Below, one piece after another: positions 28,614-34,845 of a stretch of DNA of 64,000 bases; the stretch's first letter is position 1, and each line of letters opens with the position of its first letter. A program made the translations under genes and the position numbers. The notes beneath the pieces were generated by a model. It made no database searches and had not been told where the DNA came from. It saw nothing but the letters and a program-made list of their open reading frames with translations. The stretch covers positions 1-64,000 of the forward strand of contig NZ_SMKL01000023.1 of NCBI RefSeq assembly GCF_004348545.1. The letters run 5' to 3'. The DNA comes from Jiangella ureilytica (lineage in GTDB: Bacteria; Actinomycetota; Actinomycetes; Jiangellales; Jiangellaceae).

Positions 28614-28837
28614 TGTGGATAACTGGCCGAGATGCCGCCTACGACGCCATTGCCCAGGTCGGTCGGCTTCGTGCACGCACTGGTCGCCACAGTTTCTTCG
28701 TGCACATGTGGTGGATTGCATCGGCGCTGGTCAGCGCCTCCATCGTCACGAAGTGAATCCGTCGTCAACAGGCTGCGCACCGGTGGTCCACAAGCATGAC
28801 CGTAGTCCTGCACAAGTCGTCCACAAGGTTATCCACA
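28614..28837. promoter_or_regulatory. Cluster of DnaA-box-like sequences
   Basis: TGTGGATAA (28614-28622) and TTATCCACA (28829-28837) are exact matches to the bacterial DnaA box in opposite orientations. TCCACAAG variants lie near 28792 and 28820. dnaA, dnaN and gyrB are absent from the window, so this is not an obvious replication origin. It could titrate DnaA or be chance. Confidence 0.4.
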
Positions 28838-28951
28838 GCCTTGGGACAGTCCCTCCGCGTTCCCGTTGCCGACACTCGGGGATCGCCGTACGTTCACTGA
28901 CATGTCCGGCGGTTCGAATCCCTTGCACACCACACATCGCACGGGCCGCCC

Positions 28952-29039
28952 GATCCCGCTCGGCGGGATCTCGGATAACGATGACACCTCCGCGCGCCCG
29001 GGGAAGGCGCGCGACCGTCAGCGGAACTGAGATCCCGCC
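28952..29039. promoter_or_regulatory. Mutually exclusive hairpins upstream of the DUF5679 gene
   Basis: GCGGGATC (28963-28970) can pair with GATCCCGC (28952-28959). The longer GGCGGGATCTC (28962-28972) can instead pair with GAGATCCCGCC (29029-29039). A separate stem, CGCGCGCC/GGCGCGCG, lies in the loop at 28991-29013. This could be a structured RNA or three copies of an operator. Confidence 0.4.
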
Positions 29040-29171
29040 GTGCGCATTTCTCGCTCGTCATTTCTCCCTCGAAGGATCCGCCCGCTGGCGTAGTGTGTCG
29101 GCTCAAACCACACGGGGGACGCGGCTGACCTGCTGCTTCCGCACCTGCTACGAAGGATTGGGAGGCCACGA

Positions 29172-29330
29172 ATGGCTGAGACGTACACGGGTGAGTTCTA
29201 CTGCGTGAAGTGCAAGGAGAAGCGCGAGGCGACGGGCGACATCGTCGTCAATGACAAGGGCACCCGCATGGCCAAGGCCACCTGCCCGGTCTGCTCCACC
29301 AACCTCAACCGCATCCTCGGACGCGTCTGA
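29172..29330 (+). CDS. Small zinc-ribbon protein (DUF5679)
   Basis: This 52-residue protein starts MAETYTGEFYCVKCKEKREA and has two CxxC pairs (CVKC and CPVC), giving a one-zinc ribbon. The ATG at 29172 follows GGGAGG with nine bases between. Short DUF5679 proteins are widespread in actinobacteria and occur beside the ThiF-like and ABC1 kinase genes, as here. The function is unknown. The two genes downstream are on the same strand and may share its promoter. Confidence 0.85.
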   Translation: MAETYTGEFYCVKCKEKREATGDIVVNDKGTRMAKATCPVCSTNLNRILGRV

Positions 29331-29382
29331 GGCCTGTGGACAACGGGACGCACGGCGGCGCCGAACGGGGCAGGATGCCGCT

Positions 29383-30486
29383 GTGCGCCCCATCCTCCAT
29401 CCCGCTCTGAGCCGAACCTGGCGCGACGACGCCACGCTGCAGGTCGGTGTCACACCTGACCTCGCCCTGGTGGTCGGCGGTCTCAGCCGGCCCGAACGCC
29501 GCCTCGTCGAGGCCATGACCGGCGAGTCCGACCTCACCGGGCTGCGCGAGCTGGCCGAAGAGCTCGGCATCGGCCGCGCGGCCGCCGACCAGCTCACCGA
29601 CCTGCTGCTGACGGCGGGCGCCGTGGTCGACGGCGACCGGCTCGCCCCGGCGGAGCGGCGAGACCGGCGCCGCCGAACGGGCTCCCGGCGTCAGCCCGGC
29701 TCGCGGCGAGGGCCGGACCCGCGCCGTCAGCCCGACCGCTCGTCGGCCGGGCTGCTGGCCCGGGCGGCCGACGGCGGCGACGGCGTCCTCGCGTCCCGGC
29801 GACTGGCCCGCGTCGACGTGCACGGCGCCGGCCGGGTCGGCGCCCAGGTCGCCCGGCTGCTCGCGGCCGCGGGGGTCGGCGACGTCGTGGTGCTCGACGG
29901 CGAGCCGGTGCGTCCCGCCGACGTCAGCCCCGGCGGGCATTCGGCCGACGCGGTCGGCGCCTCCCGCCGGGCGGCGCTCGACCAGCTGCTGCGCTCGGAC
30001 GCGGCCGGCGACGGCGTTCGCGACGGTGGCGGCCCGGCGTTCGCCGTCCTGGCGCCCACCGACCGGACCGGCCGCGAGGAGGCGGCCGAGCTGCTCCGCC
30101 TCGGCGTCCCGCACCTCCTCGCGCACGTCATCGAGCTCACCGGCGTGGTCGGGCCGCTGGTCCTGCCTGGTGTCTCGTCCTGTCTGCGCTGTCACGACCT
30201 GCACCGCACCGGCCGCGACCCGCACTGGCCGCTCGTGCTCGACCAGGCGATGCGCCGGCCGCCGCCGGAACCGGCCTGCGACGCCGCGCTGGCCGCCGTC
30301 GTCGCCGGACTGGCCGCCACGCAGGTGCTCGCCCACCTGGACGGCTTCGTTCCGGCCGCCGTGGACGGCACCATGGAGGTGACGCTGCCGTCGGGGCTGC
30401 CGCGGCGGCGAACCTGGACCCGGCACCCGGGCTGCGGGTGCGGCTGGGCGGCCGGAGCGGATGAGGTTGCACAATGGGTGATGTGA
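29383..30486 (+). CDS. ThiF-like / cyclodehydratase-like protein with Cys pairs
   Basis: This is a 367-residue protein with three recognisable parts. The N-terminal ~95 residues (LSRPERRLVEAMTGESDLTGL) resemble the winged-helix leader-binding domain seen in azole-peptide (TOMM) partner proteins. A Pro/Arg linker follows. The C-terminal Rossmann domain is of the ThiF/E1 type, with ARVDVHGAGRVGAQVARLL and VVVLDGEPV. Zinc pairs are suggested by SSCLRCHD and the terminal GCGCGW. No YcaO or precursor peptide lies nearby, so a peptide-modifying role is only an inference from the family. The start is the GTG at 29383, and the 3' end overlaps the ABC1 kinase start by 13 bases. Confidence 0.82.
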   Translation: MRPILHPALSRTWRDDATLQVGVTPDLALVVGGLSRPERRLVEAMTGESDLTGLRELAEELGIGRAAADQLTDLLLTAGAVVDGDRLAPAERRDRRRRTGSRRQPGSRRGPDPRRQPDRSSAGLLARAADGGDGVLASRRLARVDVHGAGRVGAQVARLLAAAGVGDVVVLDGEPVRPADVSPGGHSADAVGASRRAALDQLLRSDAAGDGVRDGGGPAFAVLAPTDRTGREEAAELLRLGVPHLLAHVIELTGVVGPLVLPGVSSCLRCHDLHRTGRDPHWPLVLDQAMRRPPPEPACDAALAAVVAGLAATQVLAHLDGFVPAAVDGTMEVTLPSGLPRRRTWTRHPGCGCGWAAGADEVAQWVM

Positions 30487-31793
30487 GCGATGTGCCTCGC
30501 AATGCCGTCAACCGCGCCTTCAAGCTCGCGTCGCTGCCGCTGGGGCTGGCCGGGCGCGCCACGCTGGGCCTGGGCAAGCGGCTCAGCGGCGCGTCGGCCG
30601 AGTCCGTCAGCACCGACGTGCAGCAGCGCACCGCCGAGCACGTCTTCCGGGTGCTGGGCGAGCTCAAGGGCGGCGCCATGAAGTTCGGGCAGACGCTGTC
30701 GGTGCTCGAGGCCGGCATCCCCGAGGAGCTGGCCGCGCCCTACCGCGCCACGCTCACCAAGCTGCAGGAGTCCGCGCCGCCCATGAAGGCCGAGACGGTG
30801 CACGGCGTGCTCGCCGCCGACCTCGGCCCCGACTGGCGCGACCGGTTCCGCTCCTTCGACGACGCCCCGGCCGCCTCGGCGTCCATCGGCCAGGTGCACC
30901 GGGCCGTGTGGCACGACGGCCGCACGGTCGCCGTCAAGATCCAGTATCCGGGCGCCGGCGACGCGCTGCGCTCCGACCTGCGCCAGGTCGCCCGGCTGGG
31001 CCGCTCCATCGGCGCGCTGGTCCCCGGCATGGACGCCAAGGCGCTGGTCGAGGAGCTGCACGACCGCATGGTCGAAGAGCTCGACTACCGCATGGAGGCC
31101 GACGCGCAGGACGGCTTCGCGCTCGCCTACGCCGACGACCCCGAGTTCGCCGTGCCCCGCCTGGTCGAGGGTGCCGAGCACGTGCTGGTGTCCGAGTGGC
31201 TCGACGGCCTGCCGCTGTCGAAGGTCATCGCCGAGGGCACCAAGGACGAGCGCGACCACGCCGGGCTGCTGTACGTCCGGTTCCTGTTCTCCGGCCCGGC
31301 CCGCGCCGGCCTGCTGCACGCCGATCCGCATCCCGGCAACTACCGCATCACGGCCGACGGCCGGCTCGGCGTGCTTGACTACGGCGCCGTCGCCCGGCTG
31401 CCCGAGGGTCTGCCGCCGTCCATCGGCCAACTGCTGCGGCGGGCGCTGGCCGGACAGGCCGACGAGATGCTCGACGGCCTGCGCGAAGAGGGCTTCGTCA
31501 AAGCGCACATCCACCTCGACCCGGAGGACCTCTACGACTACCTCGCGCCGTTCCTCCAGCCGGCCCGGGTCGAGCGGTTCCACTTCAACCGCCCGTGGAT
31601 GCGCGAGCAGTTCGCCCGCATCAACGACCCTCGCCGGCCCGGTTACTCCATCGGGCTCAAGCTGAACCTGCCGCCGTCGTACCTGCTCATCCACCGCGTC
31701 TGGATCGGCGGCCTCGGCGTGCTGTCGCAGCTCGACTGCGAGGCGCCGTTCCGGGCCGAGCTGGAGCGCTGGCTGCCGGGCTTCGCCGCCTGA
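30474..31793 (+). CDS. ABC1 (UbiB/AarF) family atypical kinase
   Basis: This 439-residue ADCK/UbiB-type ATP-binding protein has the signature KxGQ motif as GGAMKFGQTLS, the Ala-rich loop ASASIGQVHRA, the Lys of VAVKIQYPG, Glu in MVEELDYRME, the catalytic loop HADPHPGNY and the metal-binding DYGAV. UbiB proteins support quinone and other lipid metabolism at the membrane by ATPase activity. The homologue beside whiB7 in mycobacteria has the same position relative to whiB7 and uvrD2. The ATG at 30474 overlaps the end of the ThiF-like gene. Confidence 0.93.
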   Translation: MGDVSDVPRNAVNRAFKLASLPLGLAGRATLGLGKRLSGASAESVSTDVQQRTAEHVFRVLGELKGGAMKFGQTLSVLEAGIPEELAAPYRATLTKLQESAPPMKAETVHGVLAADLGPDWRDRFRSFDDAPAASASIGQVHRAVWHDGRTVAVKIQYPGAGDALRSDLRQVARLGRSIGALVPGMDAKALVEELHDRMVEELDYRMEADAQDGFALAYADDPEFAVPRLVEGAEHVLVSEWLDGLPLSKVIAEGTKDERDHAGLLYVRFLFSGPARAGLLHADPHPGNYRITADGRLGVLDYGAVARLPEGLPPSIGQLLRRALAGQADEMLDGLREEGFVKAHIHLDPEDLYDYLAPFLQPARVERFHFNRPWMREQFARINDPRRPGYSIGLKLNLPPSYLLIHRVWIGGLGVLSQLDCEAPFRAELERWLPGFAA

Positions 31794-31812
31794 CCCGCGA
31801 AGGGAATCACGC

Positions 31813-31869
31813 CGGGCGGTCGAGCCGGGCGTCACGCTCGTCGGCACCGCCGACTCCTACGGCCCGTTC
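31813..31869 (+). pseudogene. Short remnant of an aldo/keto reductase gene
   Basis: The plus strand reads, without a stop, RAVEPGVTLVGTADSYGPF. This matches the NADP/active-site segment of aldo/keto reductases (compare GVTLFDTADTYG in the intact gene at 5234-6166). There is no reading frame before or after it that extends the match, so it is probably a decayed fragment lying in the gap after the ABC1 kinase gene. Confidence 0.5.
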
Positions 31870-31939
31870 AGGAGGCGACACGGTTCGCGGGTGACGTGCG
31901 GCACCCGGCCACAGCGCCCACGGTCAGCAGCGGCCGCCC

Positions 31940-32134
31940 TCACCACCAGGCCTGGTCGAGTCGTGCCTCGATGGATCGCAGGTTGTCTCGCGCGCAGCGG
32001 TCGCAGTAGTAGAGCGTGCGGCCGCGCTCCACGCTGCTGATCCAGGTCAACGGCACGTCCTCGGCCGTCGTCCCGCACTGGGCGCATGTCACCTGCACCG
32101 CTTCGGACACGCGCTTCTCCCCCATGGTCGTCAT
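31940..32134 (-). CDS. Small zinc-ribbon protein
   Basis: This 64-residue protein has two CxxC pairs, VTCAQCGTTAED and YYCDRCARDNL, consistent with one bound zinc. The ATG at 32134 overlaps the stop of the phosphodiesterase gene (ATGA) and has a G-rich ribosome site, so it is translated from the same mRNA. An in-frame ATG three codons later is possible. It ends ARLDQAWW. The function is unknown. Confidence 0.82.
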   Translation of the reverse strand: MTTMGEKRVSEAVQVTCAQCGTTAEDVPLTWISSVERGRTLYYCDRCARDNLRSIEARLDQAWW

Positions 32135-33648
32135 GTGTTCCCCCCACCCATTGCGCCGAGGTAGATGAACCCCGGCCCGATATCGTCGAACTCGAGGCCC
32201 GCCGCCCGCAACGGCTGGTCCCAACCACCCGTGCGCCCGGGGTCGGCGGCCTCGAAACCGTGATCGGCCGTCAGCAGCACCACCACGTCGTCGGCGACGC
32301 CCAGGGCGTCGAGCCGGTCGAGGAACGCGCCGAGCCGGCGGTCGGAGTCGGCGAGGGAGTCGCGGGCGATCGCCGACCGCGGCCCGCCGGCGTGGTGACC
32401 GGCGTCGGTGACGGCGCTGGCCCACCACATCAGCGCGGGCGCCGCCGCCGCCGACTCCCACAGGCCCAGCACCTGCTGCAGGCCGACGTCGTCGGCGCGG
32501 GTGGCCCAGGTGTAGTAGTCGTCGGCCAGGTGGGCGCGGTTGCCGAGGTACGGCGACGCGGCGGCGTCGGGCATCAGGTGCGCCAGCGCCACGGAGCCGT
32601 CGCCGGTACCGCTCTGCCTGATCAGCTGCATGGTCGAGTAGCCGGCGCCGCGGTCGGCCGGCTCGTTCACGCAGGCGGTCAGGGCGTCCGGACGCACGGC
32701 GGCCACCTGCTCGAACACGGTCGGCACGTCGCGGCGGGCCCACTCGGGCCAGCGGTGCCAGGTGGTGGAGTCGTTGGCGTCGATGCGCCGTCCGGTGGTG
32801 CGGTCGAGGAACAGGTTGCCGAGCACGCCGTGCCGGCCGACGGCGGCACCGGTGAGGATCGACGTGTGGTTGGCCAGCGTCAGGCTGGGGAACTCGGCGA
32901 CGGCGCCACCGGTCAGCGCGCCCCCGCGCGACAGCAGCCGGGCGACGTTCGGCAGCCGGCCGGCGGCGGCCTGGTCGAGCAGGTCACCGCAGTGCGCGCC
33001 GTCCCACAGGATGCCGACGACCCAGCGGGCGCCGCGGCCGACCAGCCGGTCGAGCACGACGCCGTCCAGCGGCTCCCCATGGGCGTCGGACAGCCGGCCG
33101 TGCGACGGTGACGGGTCGACGCCGGCCAGCCAGGCCAGCGTCGGGCCGATGTCGCGTAGGCGCGCGTGGTCGGCCACCATGCCGTCGACCCGGACGCCCG
33201 GGCCGCTGAGCAGCAGCGGCGCGCGCGACTGGATGACGTCGAGGCTGCCGTGCTCACCCCGGTGACCACCCAGCTCGGGAAAGTAGTGCCGCGGCGTGTG
33301 CACGACGACGAGGTCGGGCGAGCGCGCGGGGTCGGCGAACACCGACAACAGCCGCTCGGCCGCGTACGGGTAGGCGTTGCGCTCGTTCGGCGGCGACGGA
33401 TCGGCGACCTCGGACCCGTACGGCAGGAACGCCATGGGGTCCTGGTCGGCGACGGGGTTGCGACCGGCCAGCACCTCGTCCGGCTCGCCGGGCCGCAGCC
33501 GCGCGGATCCGGCCGCGTTCATGACGACGACCCCGCGCTGTCCGTCGCCGTCCTCGGGCCAGGCCACGAGGTCGACGATGCCGGACAGTGCGGGGTCGGT
33601 CAGTGTTTCGGCTGCTGCTGACAGAGCGCGATGGCGACCTGAACTCAC
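32131..33648 (-). CDS. Alkaline-phosphatase-superfamily phosphodiesterase/nucleotide pyrophosphatase
   Basis: This 505-residue hydrolase belongs to the type I phosphodiesterase group. The nucleophile Thr/Ser region is EFPSLTLANHTSILTG. Metal-binding residues appear in LWDGAHCGD, TDAGHHAGG and LLTADHGFEAAD. The sequence begins with a GTG at 33648 and shows no clear signal peptide, so it is probably cytoplasmic. The zinc-ribbon gene follows with a 4-base overlap. The substrate (nucleotide, phospholipid or phosphonate ester) cannot be predicted. Confidence 0.85.
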   Translation of the reverse strand: MSSGRHRALSAAAETLTDPALSGIVDLVAWPEDGDGQRGVVVMNAAGSARLRPGEPDEVLAGRNPVADQDPMAFLPYGSEVADPSPPNERNAYPYAAERLLSVFADPARSPDLVVVHTPRHYFPELGGHRGEHGSLDVIQSRAPLLLSGPGVRVDGMVADHARLRDIGPTLAWLAGVDPSPSHGRLSDAHGEPLDGVVLDRLVGRGARWVVGILWDGAHCGDLLDQAAAGRLPNVARLLSRGGALTGGAVAEFPSLTLANHTSILTGAAVGRHGVLGNLFLDRTTGRRIDANDSTTWHRWPEWARRDVPTVFEQVAAVRPDALTACVNEPADRGAGYSTMQLIRQSGTGDGSVALAHLMPDAAASPYLGNRAHLADDYYTWATRADDVGLQQVLGLWESAAAAPALMWWASAVTDAGHHAGGPRSAIARDSLADSDRRLGAFLDRLDALGVADDVVVLLTADHGFEAADPGRTGGWDQPLRAAGLEFDDIGPGFIYLGAMGGGNT

Positions 33649-33747
33649 GAGGACTGGTTCCCTTTCCCTTGCGGGACTCGCCCCCGCATGGGACCTCGCG
33701 GTCGGCTTGAGGTCAGCTTGTCATCGGACAGGCGCTACCTCAACCGA

Positions 33748-34023
33748 TCAGTACGTGCGGCTGCGCATCGCGACGGCCGCGGCGGCCAGGTTCCTGGCTC
33801 GCTGCGCCGCCCGGGCGGCCCGCCGGTCCATCCGGCGGACGGCCAGCACGCGCCGTACTCGCTGTTCCTGCAGCGCTCGCTCGCGCTGCTCCATACAGTG
33901 CGCACGCGCGAGGGCTTCGTTCATGAGATGCATCTCGGTGCTCCTGAAGTCTCGGTTCACGGTGGTGGGAGTGATCTGCGGAAGGTCGGGTGTGGGCGTC
34001 GCGGCCCGGAGCTCGGTCGTCAT
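33748..34023 (-). CDS. Small basic protein downstream of whiB7, unknown function
   Basis: This 91-residue protein has an Arg/Ala-rich helical second half (RRMDRRAARAAQRARNLAAAAVAMRSRTY). The N-terminus, MTTELRAATPTPDLPQIT, is Thr/Pro-rich. No family is recognised. It lies 82 bases downstream of whiB7 on the same strand, so it may be read from the whiB7 promoter and belong to the same antibiotic-stress response. That link is inference from position only. Confidence 0.7.
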   Translation of the reverse strand: MTTELRAATPTPDLPQITPTTVNRDFRSTEMHLMNEALARAHCMEQRERALQEQRVRRVLAVRRMDRRAARAAQRARNLAAAAVAMRSRTY

Positions 34024-34105
34024 GTCGGTCCGTCCATCGGGGTCATCGGTCGTCGGCAGCTGCCGTTGGTGCCCTGAACTCGTGTCTCGGCGTCGTGCTG
34101 GTCCA

Positions 34106-34381
34106 CTACGCCGCGATCTCGTTCTTCCTGGGGCGTCCGCGCGGGCGCTTGCGCGCCACGACGGCTCCGGAGACGAAGAGCTCTCCGCCCCACACGCCCC
34201 AGGGCTCGGCCCGGTCCATCGCTCCCGCGAGGCACTGCGCCCGCACGGGGCACTCCTGGCAGAGCAGCTTGGCGTGTTCGACATCAGCCGGCGACTCGGC
34301 GAACCACAGCTCCGGGTCCCTCCGGCACGGAATGGACTCGTCGGCTGCTACGGCTCGGTCGAGAACGCTGGTCAGCATCAT
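34106..34381 (-). CDS. whiB7: WhiB7-type iron-sulfur transcription regulator
   Basis: This 91-residue 4Fe-4S WhiB protein activates intrinsic antibiotic-resistance genes together with the primary sigma factor. Four Cys ligands are visible (SIPCRRD, then LLCQECPVRAQC). The beta-turn GVWGGE follows, and then the AT-hook RPRGRPRKNE, which distinguishes WhiB7 from other WhiB proteins. The ATG at 34381 lies 11 bases after GGAGG; a GTG inside that ribosome site is less likely. It sits between uvrD2 and the ABC1 kinase block, as in mycobacteria. Upstream is a full attenuation leader. Confidence 0.95.
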   Translation of the reverse strand: MMLTSVLDRAVAADESIPCRRDPELWFAESPADVEHAKLLCQECPVRAQCLAGAMDRAEPWGVWGGELFVSGAVVARKRPRGRPRKNEIAA

Positions 34382-34440
34382 GAGTTCGGTCACCTCCCTT
34401 CCTTCCGAGTCGGTTCGGGCAGACACTGCCTGCCTGGGCA

Positions 34441-34480
34441 AACAAAAAGGCCGCGGATCCCGGTGTGGGGTCCGCGGCCT
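34441..34480 (-). terminator. Intrinsic terminator in the whiB7 leader (attenuator)
   Basis: On the minus strand, a 14-bp stem (34448-34461 with 34467-34480, core AGGCCGCGGA/TCCGCGGCCT) with a 5-base loop is followed by TTTTTGTTT. It stands about 60 bases before the whiB7 start and just after the uORF. Its 5' arm (GGACCCCA, 34466-34473) can pair instead with TGGGGTCC at the end of the uORF (34514-34521). Confidence 0.93.
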
Positions 34481-34503
34481 GGAAGGCGCCGGTCTTGTCA
34501 TGG

Positions 34504-34722
34504 CTAGACCGGTGGACCCCAGGTGCGGACGCGCACGCCGTTCTTGACCCCATCGACGAGGTGCGTCGTCGGGGCATCTGCCTGCGGACGCACTTCACCC
34601 GTCATCGGGGCGGTGACGGGCGCGACGGAACGCACCCGGGCGCTCTGGGAGACACCACGGAGGGCGCGCTCATACGCGAAGCCGACACCGCACGCAGACG
34701 GGTTCAGAGTCGTGATCTTCAT
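34504..34722 (-). CDS. whiB7 leader peptide / regulatory uORF (72 codons)
   Basis: This is an ORF of 72 codons beginning MKITTLNPSACGVGFAYE and ending VRTWGPPV, with a strong GGAGGGA ribosome site eight bases before the ATG. It ends with TAG 24 bases before the terminator hairpin. Its last codons (Trp-Gly-Pro, TGG GGT CCA) contain the antiterminator strand, so a ribosome reaching the stop would block antitermination. By analogy with the known uORF control of whiB7/wblC, it senses ribosome stalling by antibiotics. The peptide itself may have no function in trans. Confidence 0.85.
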   Translation of the reverse strand: MKITTLNPSACGVGFAYERALRGVSQSARVRSVAPVTAPMTGEVRPQADAPTTHLVDGVKNGVRVRTWGPPV

Positions 34723-34802
34723 CAGGCGCTTCCCTCCTTCCGTGTCAATCCCGAGCCGGTCTCTCCGGATCGTGGGCACCCTGCATTGCAAGGTGCTCGG
34801 TC

Positions 34803-34842
34803 ATGCTATTCCGGGCCCTGTGTAAGGGGCAACCTATTTTTA
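34803..34842 (-). promoter_or_regulatory. whiB7 promoter with AT-rich WhiB7 box
   Basis: Reading the minus strand: TAAAAATA (34835-34842), then -35 TTGCCC (34827-34832), an 18-base spacer, and -10 TAGCAT (34803-34808). An AT-rich box just upstream of the -35 is the known target of the WhiB7 AT-hook, so autoactivation is expected. The promoter begins three bases from the uvrD2 stop codon. Confidence 0.85.
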
Positions 34843-34845
34843 CGG

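Larger units (their letters stand above)
28571..29171. other. Gene-free interval with DnaA-box-like sites and hairpins
   Basis: No convincing gene is visible. The left part holds two exact DnaA-box 9-mers and several TGTGGAC-like variants. The right part (28952-29039) holds alternative hairpins. The last bases carry the GGGAGG ribosome site of the DUF5679 gene. Confidence 0.7.

Noticed and set aside
28571-28850. Chromosomal replication origin
   Set aside because: DnaA boxes are few and dnaA, dnaN, gyrB, parA/parB and rpmH are all absent from the window.
28911-28936. tRNA-like T-arm (GGTTCGAATCC) and a CACACCACA end
   Set aside because: The T-stem does not pair properly, and no matching acceptor, D or anticodon arms lie about 70 bases upstream. 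It may be chance and is not enough for a tRNA or att-site call.
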